From positions 1-61,032 of the forward strand of contig NZ_JOAX01000037.1 in the NCBI RefSeq assembly GCF_000720485.1: a stretch of DNA of 61,032 nucleotides. The letters are read 5' to 3'. Under the pieces are notes generated by a model. The model saw only the letters and a program-made list of their open reading frames with translations, was not told the origin of the DNA and ran no database searches. Of this stretch, positions 26,260 to 37,182 are shown one piece after another (position 1 is the first letter of the stretch; every line of letters starts with the position of its first letter). The stretch comes from Streptomyces ochraceiscleroticus. GTDB lineage: Bacteria; Actinomycetota; Actinomycetes; Streptomycetales; Streptomycetaceae. Made by a program: the position numbers and the translations under genes.

Positions 26260-27492
26260 ATGCGCGCCATCGCGATCGTCGGGGCAGGGCAGGCCGGACT
26301 GCAACTGGCCCACGGGCTGCTCGCCGGGGGGTACGACGTCACCGTGGTCTCGGACCGCACACCGGAGCAGATCCGCGCCGGGCGGGTGATGTCCACCCAG
26401 ATCATGTTCGGCCCGGCGCTCGGCCTCGAACGCGCGGCGGGCCTGAACGCCTGGGACGGCAAGGCCCCCGGCATCACCGCACTGCAGGCCACGGTCTGGG
26501 ACCCGCCGGGCAGGCCGTCGCTGCGGTTCACCGGCCGCTTCGACGAGGAGGCGCAATCCGTCGACCAGCGGGTGAAGATGGCCGACTGGCTCGACCTGTA
26601 CGAAGCGCGGGGCGGCCGGGTGGAGTACGGCGCCGCCGACGGCAGACGGGTGGCCGCGCTGGCCGCCTCGCACGATCTGACCCTGGTGGCCGCGGGCCGC
26701 GGCGACCTCGCCCGGCTCTTCCCCCGGGACCGCGCGCGCTCCCCGTACGACCGGCCGCAGCGCTCCCTGGCCTGCATCTACCTGCATGGAGTGGGGCATC
26801 GCCCGGAGTACCCGGCGCCGCACGCCCGCTCCAACCTCACGCCCGAGGCCGGGGAGATGTTCGTGATCCCCGCGCTCACCACGGGCGGCCTGTGCGACAT
26901 CGTGTTCTTCGAAGGGGTGCCGGGCGGCCCGTACGACTGCTGGCAGGACCGGCCGGGACCGGCCGCCTGCCTCGCGCGCACGCTGGAGCTGCTGCGGCGG
27001 TACGCGCCTGCGGAGTACGAGCTGTGCCGGGGCGCGGAGCCGACGGACGCGCGCTGCACGCTGTACGGCGCGGTCACGCCGACCGTACGGCGTCCGGTGG
27101 CCGAGGTCTCGAAGGGCCGGTACGTGCTGGGCATGGCTGACACCGTCGTCGTCAACGACCCGGTCACCGGCCAGGGTTCGAACAACGCGGCCCGCTGCGC
27201 AGCGCGCTACCTCCGCGCCATCAAGGAGCGCGGCACGGCCCCCTTCGACCGGGCCTGGATGGAGCGCACCTTCGACACCTTCTGGGACCACGCGCAGTAC
27301 GCCACGGAGTTCACCAACACGATGCTCCAGCCGCCCCCGGAGCACGTGCAGCGCCTGCTGGCAGCCGCGGCCCGCTGCCCGGCCATCGCCCACCGCTTCG
27401 TCAACGGCTACGCCGACCCGGCCGACTTCCGCCACTGGCTCACCGACCCGGAGGCGGCAGCGGCTTACCTGGCGGAGATCCGCGAGCCGTGA
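26260..27492 (+). CDS. StyA-like FAD-dependent monooxygenase
   Basis: A 410-residue flavoprotein with an N-terminal dinucleotide fold (AIVGAGQAGLQLAHGLL) and the full-length pattern of styrene/indole monooxygenase oxygenase components (MSTQIMFGPALGLERAAGLN, VVNDPVTGQGSNNAARCA). Such enzymes take reduced flavin from a separate reductase; none is encoded next to it. ATG 26260 follows a GGAGG at 26250-26254 with a 5-base spacer. The gene stands alone between divergent and convergent neighbours, so substrate cannot be inferred. Confidence 0.82.
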   Translation: MRAIAIVGAGQAGLQLAHGLLAGGYDVTVVSDRTPEQIRAGRVMSTQIMFGPALGLERAAGLNAWDGKAPGITALQATVWDPPGRPSLRFTGRFDEEAQSVDQRVKMADWLDLYEARGGRVEYGAADGRRVAALAASHDLTLVAAGRGDLARLFPRDRARSPYDRPQRSLACIYLHGVGHRPEYPAPHARSNLTPEAGEMFVIPALTTGGLCDIVFFEGVPGGPYDCWQDRPGPAACLARTLELLRRYAPAEYELCRGAEPTDARCTLYGAVTPTVRRPVAEVSKGRYVLGMADTVVVNDPVTGQGSNNAARCAARYLRAIKERGTAPFDRAWMERTFDTFWDHAQYATEFTNTMLQPPPEHVQRLLAAAARCPAIAHRFVNGYADPADFRHWLTDPEAAAAYLAEIREP

Positions 27493-27541
27493 GGGCCGGC
27501 GTCCGGCCGGGCGGGGCCGGGCGGCCACCCGCCATGACGCA

Positions 27542-27567
27542 GCCCCGCCGGTCCGCGCCGGCGGGGC
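27542..27567. terminator. Bidirectional hairpin between convergent genes
   Basis: GCCCCGCCGG (27542-27551) and CCGGCGGGGC (27558-27567) form a perfect 10-bp stem with a 6-base loop between the StyA-like gene and the iolA/mmsA gene, which converge here. Confidence 0.65.
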
Positions 27568-27614
27568 CCGTCAGCTCTCGGCGGGCGTCAGCTCCCTGAG
27601 CGTCGTTCGTCTGA

Positions 27615-27633
27615 GCGTCAGCTGTTGCCGGCG

Positions 27634-27644
<11 letters not shown>
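27615..27644. repeat. Direct repeat duplicating the iolA/mmsA 3' end
   Basis: GCGTCAGCTGTTGC occurs exactly at 27615-27628 and 27631-27644 (period 16). The second copy contains the gene's stop codon (minus strand, 27634-27636) and last codons; the first is an extragenic copy. A third, diverged CGTCAGCTC lies at 27585-27593. Confidence 0.85.
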
Positions 27645-29127
<1,483 letters not shown>

Positions 29128-29162
29128 GTGCGGGGCCTTTCTGGGGACGAAAGCGGGGAGGG

Positions 29163-31082
29163 TCAGAGGTGGCGGCGGCGTCCGGCCGCCTGGCGGTCGT
29201 ACTCCTCGCGGGCGAGCAGCGCCGCCTCGCGCGTCGCGGTCTCGGCAACGGGAACATCCCACCAGGCTTGAGCCGCGGGCGCGCCCGGCACAGTGTCAGC
29301 CGTTTCGGTCTCGACATAGACACATGTGGGGCGGTCCGAGGCGCGGGCCGCGGCGAGCGCGGAGCGCAGCTCGGCGACGGTCGCGGCGCGGATCACGTCC
29401 ATGCCCAGCGAGGCGGCGTTCGCTGCAAGGTCCACCGGGAGCGGCTCGCCGGTGTACGTGCCGTCCTTGGCGCGGAAGCGGTAGGCCGTGCCGAAGCGCT
29501 CGGCGCCGGTCTCCTCGGAGAGGCCGCCGATGGAGGCGTAGCCGTGGTTCTGGATGAGGACCACGTTGATGTTGATGCCTTCCTGGACCGCCGTGACGAT
29601 CTCGGTGGGCATCATCAGATACGTGCCGTCGCCGACCAGCGACCACACCGGGCGGTCCGGGGCGGCCATCCGGACGCCGATCGCGGCCGGGATCTCGTAC
29701 CCCATGCAGGAGTAGCCGTACTCCAGGTGGTACTGGCGGCGGGACCGGGCGCGCCAGAGTTTGTGCAGGTCACCGGGGAGCGAGCCGGCCGCGTTGATGA
29801 TCACGTCGTCGTCGCCGACGGTCGCGTCCAGCAGGCCGAGGAGCTGCGTCTGGCTGGGCCGCGCGTCCTCCGCACCGGTCTGGTACGCGGCGTCGACCAG
29901 CACCTCCCACTCGGCCTTGGCGGCGCCGTACGCCTCCTCGTACGCCTTCTCCACGCGGTGCCCGCCGAGCTCGCGGGTCAGCGCCTCCAGGCCCGCGCGG
30001 GCATCGGCGATCAGGGAGAGCGCGCCGAGCTTGTGGGAGTCGAACGAGGCGATGTTGAGGTTGACGAAGCGCACGCCGGGGCGGGCGAAGAGCGTCGCGG
30101 AGGCGGTGGTGAAGTCGGTGTAGCGGGTGCCGACGCCGATGATCAGGTCCGCCTCGCGGGCCAGCGCGTCCGCGGTCGCGGTGCCGGTGTGCCCGATGCC
30201 GCCCACGTCGGCGGGGTGGTCGTACCGCAGCGACCCCTTGCCCGCCTGGGTGGAGGCGACCGGAATGCCGGTGGCCTCGGCGAACACGCGCAGGGCTTCC
30301 TCGGCCTCGGCGTGGTGGACGCCGCCGCCCGCGACGAGCAGCGGGCGCTCGGCGGAGCGGATGGCGTGCACGGCCTCGGCGAGCGCGCCGGCGTCCGGCT
30401 GCGGCCGGGTGACGTGCCAGACCCGGTCGGCGAAGAACTCCTCGGGCCAGTCGAACGCCTCGGCCTGCACGTCCTGCGGCAGCGCCAGGGTGACCGCGCC
30501 GGTCTCGACCGGGTCGGCCAGCACCCGCATGGCCTGCAGGGCTGCCGGGATCAGCGCCTCGGGACGGGTGACCCGGTCGAAGTAGCGGGAGACCGGGCGC
30601 AGCGCGTCGTTGACCGAGATGTCGCCCGCGTACGGGACTTCGAGCTGCTGGAGCACGGGCTCGGCCGGGCGGGTGGCGAAGGTGTCGCCGGGCAGCAGCA
30701 GGACCGGGAGGCGGTTCACCGTGGCCAGCGCTGCGCCGGTGACGAGGTTGGTGGCGCCGGGGCCGATGGAGGTCGTGACGGCCTGCGCGGAGAGCCGGTC
30801 GGACTGGCGGGCGTATCCCACGGCGGCGTGCACCATGGCCTGCTCGTTGCGGCCCTGGAGATAGGGCATCCCCGGCGAGTCGGGGGCGGCTCCCCGCTCG
30901 TATCCCGCGGGCTGCGACTCCAGCAGTGCCTGGCCGAGTCCGGCGACGTTGCCGTGGCCGAAGATGCCCCAGGTCGCGGCGATGAGACGGTGCCGTACGC
31001 CGTCCCGCTCGGTGTACTGGTGCGCGAGGAATTCGACCAGGGCCTGCGCGACCGTGAGGCGGCGCGTCGTCGGGGCGGTCAT
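29163..31082 (-). CDS. iolD: 3D-trihydroxycyclohexane-1,2-dione hydrolase IolD
   Basis: A 639-residue thiamine-diphosphate enzyme that opens the cyclohexanedione ring to 5-deoxyglucuronate. The TPP/Mg motif GDGTYLMMPTEIVTAVQEGININVVLIQN and the N-terminal HQYTERDGVRHRLIAATWGIFGHGN are typical of IolD. ATG 31082 overlaps the iolB stop (ATGA); a longer open frame upstream is the shadow of iolB. It is separated from mmsA by 35 bases. Confidence 0.96.
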   Translation of the reverse strand: MTAPTTRRLTVAQALVEFLAHQYTERDGVRHRLIAATWGIFGHGNVAGLGQALLESQPAGYERGAAPDSPGMPYLQGRNEQAMVHAAVGYARQSDRLSAQAVTTSIGPGATNLVTGAALATVNRLPVLLLPGDTFATRPAEPVLQQLEVPYAGDISVNDALRPVSRYFDRVTRPEALIPAALQAMRVLADPVETGAVTLALPQDVQAEAFDWPEEFFADRVWHVTRPQPDAGALAEAVHAIRSAERPLLVAGGGVHHAEAEEALRVFAEATGIPVASTQAGKGSLRYDHPADVGGIGHTGTATADALAREADLIIGVGTRYTDFTTASATLFARPGVRFVNLNIASFDSHKLGALSLIADARAGLEALTRELGGHRVEKAYEEAYGAAKAEWEVLVDAAYQTGAEDARPSQTQLLGLLDATVGDDDVIINAAGSLPGDLHKLWRARSRRQYHLEYGYSCMGYEIPAAIGVRMAAPDRPVWSLVGDGTYLMMPTEIVTAVQEGININVVLIQNHGYASIGGLSEETGAERFGTAYRFRAKDGTYTGEPLPVDLAANAASLGMDVIRAATVAELRSALAAARASDRPTCVYVETETADTVPGAPAAQAWWDVPVAETATREAALLAREEYDRQAAGRRRHL

Positions 31083-31978
31083 CGGGCTTCTCCTGCGGGT
31101 GCGCTGTAGAGGGGGAGGCGGGGGTCGACGGGCTGCTCGGGCCACGTGCCGCGGATCCAGCCGTGGTCCGGGTGGTCGCAGATCAGCCATTCGCGGGCTT
31201 CGCCGGGGCCCGCCATGACGTTGAGGTAGTACATGTCGTGGCCGGGCGCGGCGATGGACGGGCCGTGCCAGCCGTCGGGGATGAGGACGACGTCGCCGCC
31301 GCGGACCTCGGCGAGCACGTCGGTGTTCTGTCCGTGTCCGGAGGGGCTCACGCGCTGGTACCCGAGGCCGGGCCTGCCGTTCGCCTCGGCGATCTCGAAG
31401 TAGTAGATCTCCTCCAGCTCGGACTCCTCGCCGGGCCGGCACTCGTCGTGCTTGTGCGGCGGATACGAGGACCAGTTGCCGCCCGGGGTGATCACCTCGA
31501 CGGCGATGAGCTTGTCGCATTCGAAGACGCCCGCGGCACCGAAGTTGTTGACCTGGCGCGAGCAGTTGCCCGTACCGCGCAGCTCGACGGGGACGGACGA
31601 GGCCGGGCCGTACCGCGCGGGGAGGCGCTTCGCGCAGCGGGCGCCGGTGAGCGCGAAGCGGCCGCCGGACTCGCTGGCGATGCCCGCGTGCGCGTCGCGC
31701 GGGACGTAGGCGAAGTCCGTGACGCCGCTGAACACGCTGTCCCGGCCGGTCAGCGCGAACTCCTCGCCGGAGTCGACCGCCACCGTGCAGCCCCCGGAGA
31801 GCGGCAGCACGATCCACTCGCTCTCGCCGGTGGCGAAGGAGTGGTGACCGCCGGGCGGAAGCTCGAGCACGCGGAGGGAGGAGTACCCCCAGCCCGCGTT
31901 CTTGGGATGGATGTCGAGGGCGTACGGGCCGTCGGCGGCGGTGCCCGCCGGGCGGTGGAAGGTGGATTCGGCGTTCAT
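31079..31978 (-). CDS. iolB: 5-deoxyglucuronate isomerase IolB
   Basis: A 299-residue cupin-fold isomerase converting 5-deoxy-glucuronate to 2-deoxy-5-keto-D-gluconate. Metal-site segments SYPPHKHDE and the C-terminal APGHDMYYLNVMAGPG are visible, and the product-length matches the family. ATG 31978 has AGGAG 10 bases upstream. Translationally coupled to iolD. Confidence 0.96.
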   Translation of the reverse strand: MNAESTFHRPAGTAADGPYALDIHPKNAGWGYSSLRVLELPPGGHHSFATGESEWIVLPLSGGCTVAVDSGEEFALTGRDSVFSGVTDFAYVPRDAHAGIASESGGRFALTGARCAKRLPARYGPASSVPVELRGTGNCSRQVNNFGAAGVFECDKLIAVEVITPGGNWSSYPPHKHDECRPGEESELEEIYYFEIAEANGRPGLGYQRVSPSGHGQNTDVLAEVRGGDVVLIPDGWHGPSIAAPGHDMYYLNVMAGPGEAREWLICDHPDHGWIRGTWPEQPVDPRLPLYSAPAGEAR

Positions 31979-32045
31979 GACGTCAAGTCTCCTACTGAAC
32001 ACTGACGGTGACAGGACCCTGTGGACAACTTCCGGACTGCCGCGA

Positions 32046-32939
32046 CTACAGAAGGCTGACGGCGGTATCCACAGCCCCCGCCACGTCCCCGTCGACCGGG
32101 TAGAGCAGCGAGCGTCCGGCGACCAGTCCCTGCACGGTCGGCAGGTGCAGGGCCTTGCGCCACTTCTCGTACGTCGCGTCCTGGTCGGTGGCGGAGATGT
32201 CGCCGCCGAGCAGCACCGTCGGCAGGGTGGAGGTCTCGCAGACCCGCGCCATGTCGTCGGGGTTCTCGGTGACCGGCAGCTTGAGCCAGGTGTACGCGGA
32301 GGTGCCGCCGAGCCCGGAGGCGATGGCGACGGACTTGGTCACCGCCTCGGCACTCAGGTCGTTCTTCACCTTGCCGTCGACCCGGCGGGAGATGAACGGC
32401 TCGACGAAGAGCGGCAGTTCCCGCTCGGCCATGGCGTCGATGGCGCGCGCCGTGGACTCCATGGTGTCCAGCGATCCGGCGTCGTCGTAGTCGATGCGCA
32501 GCAGCAGCTTGCCGCAGTCGAAGCGGAGCCGGGCGATGTCCTGCGGGCGGTGGCCGGTGAAGCGGTCGTCCATCTCGAAGGACGCGCCGGCGATGCCGCC
32601 GCGGTTCATCGAGCCCATCACGACCTTGTTCTCCAGCGCCCCCATGAGGAGCAGGTCCTCCAGGATGTCGGCGGTGCCGAGCACGCCGTCCACGCCGGGC
32701 CGGGACAGCGCGAGGGAGAGCCGTTCCAGCAGGTCGAAGCGGTCCGCCATGGCCAGCTTGTGATCGCCGACGGCCAGCGCGCCGCGCGCGGGGTGGTCGG
32801 CGGCGACGATCATCAGCCGGCCGCTGTCGCCGATGAGGGGGCGGCGGGTGCGGCGGGCCGCGGCTTCCGCGACGGCTTCGGGGTGCCGGGCCCGCAGCCG
32901 CACGAGGTCGGAGAGCGGTGTGGTCAAGGCGTAACTCAC
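32046..32939 (-). CDS. Cgl0158-type class I aldolase, probable inositol-pathway aldolase
   Basis: A 297-residue (beta/alpha)8 protein of the Cgl0158/LacD-like family (LMIVAADHPARGAL, VEPFISRR, YTWLKLPV, TVLLGGDISA). It sits between iolC and iolB, the same place as its relative in the Corynebacterium inositol cluster. By position it should cleave 2-deoxy-5-keto-gluconate-6-phosphate to DHAP and malonate semialdehyde, the step done by IolJ in Bacillus, which is otherwise absent here. The Lys in TWLKLP is a candidate Schiff-base residue. GTG 32939 is the start; its ribosome-binding site is poor, consistent with coupling to iolC 48 bases upstream. Confidence 0.85.
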   Translation of the reverse strand: MSYALTTPLSDLVRLRARHPEAVAEAAARRTRRPLIGDSGRLMIVAADHPARGALAVGDHKLAMADRFDLLERLSLALSRPGVDGVLGTADILEDLLLMGALENKVVMGSMNRGGIAGASFEMDDRFTGHRPQDIARLRFDCGKLLLRIDYDDAGSLDTMESTARAIDAMAERELPLFVEPFISRRVDGKVKNDLSAEAVTKSVAIASGLGGTSAYTWLKLPVTENPDDMARVCETSTLPTVLLGGDISATDQDATYEKWRKALHLPTVQGLVAGRSLLYPVDGDVAGAVDTAVSLL

Positions 32940-32987
32940 CTTCTTGAGCGCCCGCGATGTCCACGCGGGCGGTGTGCGGCAGTGGTC

Positions 32988-33995
32988 TCAGCGCTCCGCG
33001 AGGAACGCTTCGACCTCGGTGGCGGTCGGCATGGCCGAGGAGCAGGCCAGGCGGGCGGCGACGATGGCGCCGGCGGCGTTGGCGTACCGCATCATCGGTT
33101 CCAGCTCCCAGCCGGAGAGCAGGCCGTGCACGAGGGCGCCGCCGAAGGAGTCGCCCGCGCCGAGGCCGTTTATGACCTCGACCGGGGTGGGCGGGACCTC
33201 GGCGGTGCGGCCGTCGCGGTGCACGGCGAGCACGCCCTTCGGGCCCTGTTTGATGACGGCCAGCTCGACACCCATGTCCAGCAGCGCCTGGGCGCACGCC
33301 TTCGGGTCGCGCAGGCCGGTGGCGACCTCCGCCTCGTCGACGTTGCCGACCGCGACGGTGGCGTGCGCCAGCGCCGCTTCGTAGTACGGACGGGCGTTGG
33401 CCATCGCCTGCGGGCCGGTCTCGCCGCCGTCCCCGGAGGCGCCGCCCCGGCCGCCCCAGAACATCGGCCGCCAGTCCAGGTCGAAGACGGTGGTGCCGGA
33501 CTTGCCGCGCGCCTCCAGGGCGGCGAGCGTCGCGGAGCGGCTGGGCTCCTCGCACAGGCCGGTGCCGGTGATCCAGAAGACCCGGGCGGCCCGGATCGCG
33601 TCCTGGTCCAGCTCTTCGGGACGGATGACCAGGTCAGGGGCCTTGGGGCGGCGGTAGAAGTACAGCGGGAAGTCGTCCGGCGGGAAGATCTCGCAGAAGG
33701 TGACCGGGGTCGGGTACTGCGCGACGGGGGTCACCCAGCGGTCGTCCACGCCGAAGTCGCGCAGCGCGTTGTGGATGTACGTGCCGAAGGGGTCGGCACC
33801 GGTACGGCTGATCACGGCGGTGCGGCGGCCCTGCCGCGCCGCGGCGACCGCGACGTTGGTGGCCGAGCCGCCCAGGAACTTTCCGAACGTCTCCACGTCG
33901 GCCAGCGAGACGCCGGTCTGCAGCGGGTAGATGTCCACCCCGATGCGGCCCATGGTGATCAGGTCAAAGCGGCCGGTGTCGGTCGGCTCGGTCAT
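32988..33995 (-). CDS. iolC: 5-dehydro-2-deoxygluconokinase IolC
   Basis: A 335-residue PfkB/ribokinase-family kinase that phosphorylates 2-deoxy-5-keto-D-gluconate. N-terminal TMGRIGVDIYPLQTGVSL is characteristic of IolC, and the ATP/anion-hole motif GLGAGDSFGGAL contains the catalytic Asp. First gene of the minus-strand inositol operon, with GAAGGGG 4-6 bases upstream of ATG 33995. Confidence 0.95.
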   Translation of the reverse strand: MTEPTDTGRFDLITMGRIGVDIYPLQTGVSLADVETFGKFLGGSATNVAVAAARQGRRTAVISRTGADPFGTYIHNALRDFGVDDRWVTPVAQYPTPVTFCEIFPPDDFPLYFYRRPKAPDLVIRPEELDQDAIRAARVFWITGTGLCEEPSRSATLAALEARGKSGTTVFDLDWRPMFWGGRGGASGDGGETGPQAMANARPYYEAALAHATVAVGNVDEAEVATGLRDPKACAQALLDMGVELAVIKQGPKGVLAVHRDGRTAEVPPTPVEVINGLGAGDSFGGALVHGLLSGWELEPMMRYANAAGAIVAARLACSSAMPTATEVEAFLAER

Positions 33996-34093
33996 GTGCG
34001 CCCCTTCGATTCCGCCGGTACCCGCTGTCGGCTCCGGCCAGGTCGGCTCCGACCACAGGTCTAACGGGGCGACTCACGCCCTGTCAACAGTTT

Positions 34094-34174
34094 GTCCTTA
34101 CATTCTGACGTCGACGATGCGATGATGGCCGAGTCGCCACGGGTTACAAAGTCCTTAAGTCCTTATGTCAGGAC
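34094..34174. promoter_or_regulatory. Divergent iol promoter with repeated GTCCTTANNT elements
   Basis: The 279-base region between iolC and iolE contains GTCCTTACATTCTGAC (34094-34109), GTCCTTAAGT (34151-34160) and GTCCTTATGTCAGGAC (34159-34174). The last is a dyad GTCCT-N6-AGGAC and the first a weaker dyad with GTC/GAC ends; their centres are 65 bp apart. TTGTCC and TTGACA sequences in the same region could be promoter boxes. An identical GTCCTTACAT lies on the minus strand at 40301-40292, before a second inositol-dehydrogenase-like gene. This looks like the operator set of an inositol regulator not encoded next to it. Confidence 0.55.
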
Positions 34175-34274
34175 GAAGTCTTGACAGGCTCGGCAGGCCG
34201 ATGAAGGCTGTGCCACCACAACCCCACCCCGTCCCTTCCCGGTCACCGCCGACCGGTGAGAGGAGAGCCGCACC

Positions 34275-35195
34275 ATGCCCGTACCCAGCGCAGATGTGCC
34301 CCGTCTGGACCGGCTCCGCGTCGGATCGGCACCCGATTCCTGGGGCGTCTGGTTCCCCGAGGACGACCAGCAGGTCCCTTGGGAACGCTTCCTGGACGAG
34401 GTCAGCGAGGCCGGTTACGAATGGATCGAACTGGGGCCTTACGGCTACCTCCCCACCGACCCTGCCGTACTCCACCGCGAGATCGCCAAGCGTGACCTGA
34501 AGGTGTCGGCCGGCACGATCTTCACCTCGATGCACCGCGGCCCCGAGAACTGGGACGCGACCTGGCAGCACGTCAGCGAGGTCGCCACGCTGACCAAGGC
34601 GATGGACGCCAAGCACCTCGTCGTGATCCCGTCCTTCTGGCGCGACGACAAGACCGCCGAGCTGATCGAGCCGAGCGAGCTGACCACCGAGCAGTGGAAG
34701 CACCTCACCGGCGGCATGGAGCGGCTGGCGAAGCAGGTACGCGACGAGTTCGGCCTGGACATCGTCGTGCACCCGCACGCCGACACCCACATCGACACCG
34801 AGGAGCACGTCGAGCGCTTCCTCGACGGCACCGACTCCTCGCTGGTCAACCTCTGCCTGGACACCGGCCACTACGCCTACTGCGGCGGCGACAGCGTCAA
34901 GCTGATCAAGACCTACGGCGAGCGGATCGGCTACCTCCACCTCAAGCAGGTCGACCCCGACATCCTCGCCGACGTCCAGACCAACGGCACCCCCTTCGGG
35001 CCCGCCGTCAAGCAGGGCGTGATGTGCGAGCCGCCGCTCGGCGTGCCGGCCCTGCCGCCCGTCCTGGAGGCCGCGCAGGCCCTGGACGTGGACCTCTTCG
35101 CCATCGTCGAGCAGGACATGTACCCCTGCCCGCCCACCCAGCCGTACCCGATCGCCGAGCGCACCCGCCGCTTCCTGCGCTCCTGCGGCGCGTAA
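34275..35195 (+). CDS. iolE: myo-inosose-2 dehydratase IolE
   Basis: A 306-residue TIM-barrel (AP endonuclease 2-like) protein. [33 protein letters not shown] is the IolE signature; metal ligands are readable in [16 protein letters not shown] and HLKQVDPD. It dehydrates 2-keto-myo-inositol to trihydroxycyclohexanedione. ATG 34275 is preceded by GAGGAG (34259-34264). First gene of the plus-strand inositol operon. Confidence 0.94.
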   Translation: MPVPSADVPRLDRLRVGSAPDSWGVWFPEDDQQVPWERFLDEVSEAGYEWIELGPYGYLPTDPAVLHREIAKRDLKVSAGTIFTSMHRGPENWDATWQHVSEVATLTKAMDAKHLVVIPSFWRDDKTAELIEPSELTTEQWKHLTGGMERLAKQVRDEFGLDIVVHPHADTHIDTEEHVERFLDGTDSSLVNLCLDTGHYAYCGGDSVKLIKTYGERIGYLHLKQVDPDILADVQTNGTPFGPAVKQGVMCEPPLGVPALPPVLEAAQALDVDLFAIVEQDMYPCPPTQPYPIAERTRRFLRSCGA

Positions 35196-35241
35196 CGCCA
35201 CGCAACTCCCCACCCCGTACGAAAGACGAGGAGCACGAACC

Positions 35242-36261
35242 ATGACGCAGCACGGAACGCTCGGGGTCGCGGTCATCGGCACCGGCCGGATGGGCTCGGA
35301 CCACGTACGCCGCATCGACGACGTCATCAGCGGCGCGCGGGTCGCCGCCGTGGTGGACATCGACGCCGCCCGGGTGAAGGCCATCGCCGACGGCATCGAG
35401 GGCTGTACTCCGTACACCGACCCGGTCGCCGCGATGGACGACCCGGCGGTCGGCGCGGTACTGATCGCCTCCCCCGGCCCGGCCCACGAGGCCACGCTGC
35501 TCGCCGCGTTCGAGCGCGACCTTCCGGTGCTGTGCGAGAAGCCGCTCACCCCGGATGCCGAGTCCGCGCTCCGTGTCCTGCGGGCCGAGGAGAAGCTGGG
35601 CCACCGCCGCGTACAGGTCGGCTTCATGCGCCGCTACGACGCCGACTACATGAAGCTCAAGGACCGGCTGGACCAGGGCGCCTACGGGCGGCCGCTGATG
35701 CTGCACAACAAGCACCGCAACCCCAACTGCCCGCCCGGCTTCACCAACGCCATGATGATCAACGACTCGGCCGTGCACGAGATCGACGTCACCCGCTGGC
35801 TGCTGGACGAGGAGATCACCTCCGTCCGCGTGCTGTTCCCGAAGCCGACCGACAAGGCCCCCGAGGGCCTGAGCGACCCGCAGCTCATCCTCTTCGAGAC
35901 CGCTTCCGGCCGGATCGTGGACACCGAACTGTTCGTCAACTGCGGTTTCGGCTACCAGGTGATGTGCGAGGCGGTCTGCACCGACGGCACCGCCCGCATC
36001 GGCGACAACCACGGCGTCTTCGCCAACACCGCCACCGGCTGGGGCGGCACCATCGACCCCGGTTTCGAGGACCGCTTCGCCGACGCCTACGACCGCCAGG
36101 TGCAGCGCTGGGTCGACGCCACCCGCCGCGGCGAGGTCGAGGGCCCGAGCGTCTGGGACGGCTACGCCGCGGCGGCCGTCTGCGAGGCCGGCGTGCGGGC
36201 CCAGGAGACCGGCGAGCGCGTCACGGTCGAGCTGGCCGAGCGCCCCGCCCTGTACCGCTGA
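35242..36261 (+). CDS. iolG: myo-inositol 2-dehydrogenase IolG
   Basis: A 339-residue Gfo/Idh/MocA oxidoreductase: NAD-binding [15 protein letters not shown], the substrate-domain motif [16 protein letters not shown] and the catalytic-region [13 protein letters not shown]. It oxidises myo-inositol to 2-keto-myo-inositol. GAGGAG lies 8 bases before ATG 35242. A second related gene is at 40364-41365. Confidence 0.93.
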   Translation: MTQHGTLGVAVIGTGRMGSDHVRRIDDVISGARVAAVVDIDAARVKAIADGIEGCTPYTDPVAAMDDPAVGAVLIASPGPAHEATLLAAFERDLPVLCEKPLTPDAESALRVLRAEEKLGHRRVQVGFMRRYDADYMKLKDRLDQGAYGRPLMLHNKHRNPNCPPGFTNAMMINDSAVHEIDVTRWLLDEEITSVRVLFPKPTDKAPEGLSDPQLILFETASGRIVDTELFVNCGFGYQVMCEAVCTDGTARIGDNHGVFANTATGWGGTIDPGFEDRFADAYDRQVQRWVDATRRGEVEGPSVWDGYAAAAVCEAGVRAQETGERVTVELAERPALYR

Positions 36262-36317
36262 GAGATCCACACCGCGCTGGACTCCTCCCTTGTACGTCCC
36301 GAAAGGCTGCCCCTCCC

Positions 36318-37178
36318 GTGAAGATCGCCCTTGACCCGTACATGTTCCGGAACGTCCCCCTGCTCGAACTCCCCGGCCTCGTCGCCGAGCTGGGCTTCGA
36401 GTGGATCGAGCTGTCGCCGCGCGAGGACTTCACCCCCTTCTTCCTGCACCCGCGCGTGGACGACGGCACCGTGCAGAAGTTCCGCAAGGAGCTGACCGCG
36501 GCGGGCGTCGGCATCTCCTCCGTCCTCCCGCTGTACAAGTGGTCCTCGCCGGACGAGGACGAGCGCCAGGCCGCCGTCCGGTACTGGAAGCGGGCCATCC
36601 AGATCACCGCCGACCTCGGCGTCTCCGCGATGAACTCGGAGTTCAACGGCCGCCCCGAGAAGGCCGACCGCAGCGAGGGGCAGTTCTGGCGCTCCCTGGA
36701 GGAGCTGCTGCCGGTCTTCGAGCGGGAGAGCATCACGCTCGCCCTGGAACCGCACCCGGACGACTTCATCGAGGACGGCCACGCCGCCGTCGACATGATC
36801 CGCGGCATCAACAGCCCGCTGGTGTCCTTCTTGTACTGCGCGCCGCACACCTTCCACCAGGGCAACGACGCGCCGGGCATCCTGAAGCACGCGGGCGACC
36901 TGACCACCGCCGTCCACCTGGCCGACTCCTTCGACCACACCGGCTCCTCCGGGCTGCGCTACATCGTCAACCCGCCGGGCTCGGCCGTACGGATCCACCA
37001 GCACCTGGACATCGGCCAGGGCGAGGTCGACTTCGACGAGCTCTTCCGGGAGCTGGCCGCCAACGGCTTCGACGGCACGCTGGTCTCCTCGGTCTTCGCC
37101 TGGGAGGAGCGGGCGAAGGAGTCCTCCCGCTTCATGCGGGAGACGATCGGCGAGTACGTCACCCGGTACTGGGGCTGA
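36318..37178 (+). CDS. iolH: IolH-like sugar phosphate isomerase/epimerase
   Basis: A 286-residue TIM-barrel protein (KIALDPYMFRNVPLLELPGLVAELGFEWIELSPREDF). Metal-site residues appear in NSEFNG, LALEPHPDDF and HLADSFDH. IolH-like proteins travel with inositol genes in Actinobacteria but their reaction is not settled; inosose isomerisation (IolI-like) is a candidate. GTG 36318 is chosen because AAAGG is upstream and the homologous sequence starts here; upstream in-frame sequence is the shadow of iolG. Confidence 0.85.
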   Translation: MKIALDPYMFRNVPLLELPGLVAELGFEWIELSPREDFTPFFLHPRVDDGTVQKFRKELTAAGVGISSVLPLYKWSSPDEDERQAAVRYWKRAIQITADLGVSAMNSEFNGRPEKADRSEGQFWRSLEELLPVFERESITLALEPHPDDFIEDGHAAVDMIRGINSPLVSFLYCAPHTFHQGNDAPGILKHAGDLTTAVHLADSFDHTGSSGLRYIVNPPGSAVRIHQHLDIGQGEVDFDELFRELAANGFDGTLVSSVFAWEERAKESSRFMRETIGEYVTRYWG

Positions 37179-37182
37179 CCTG

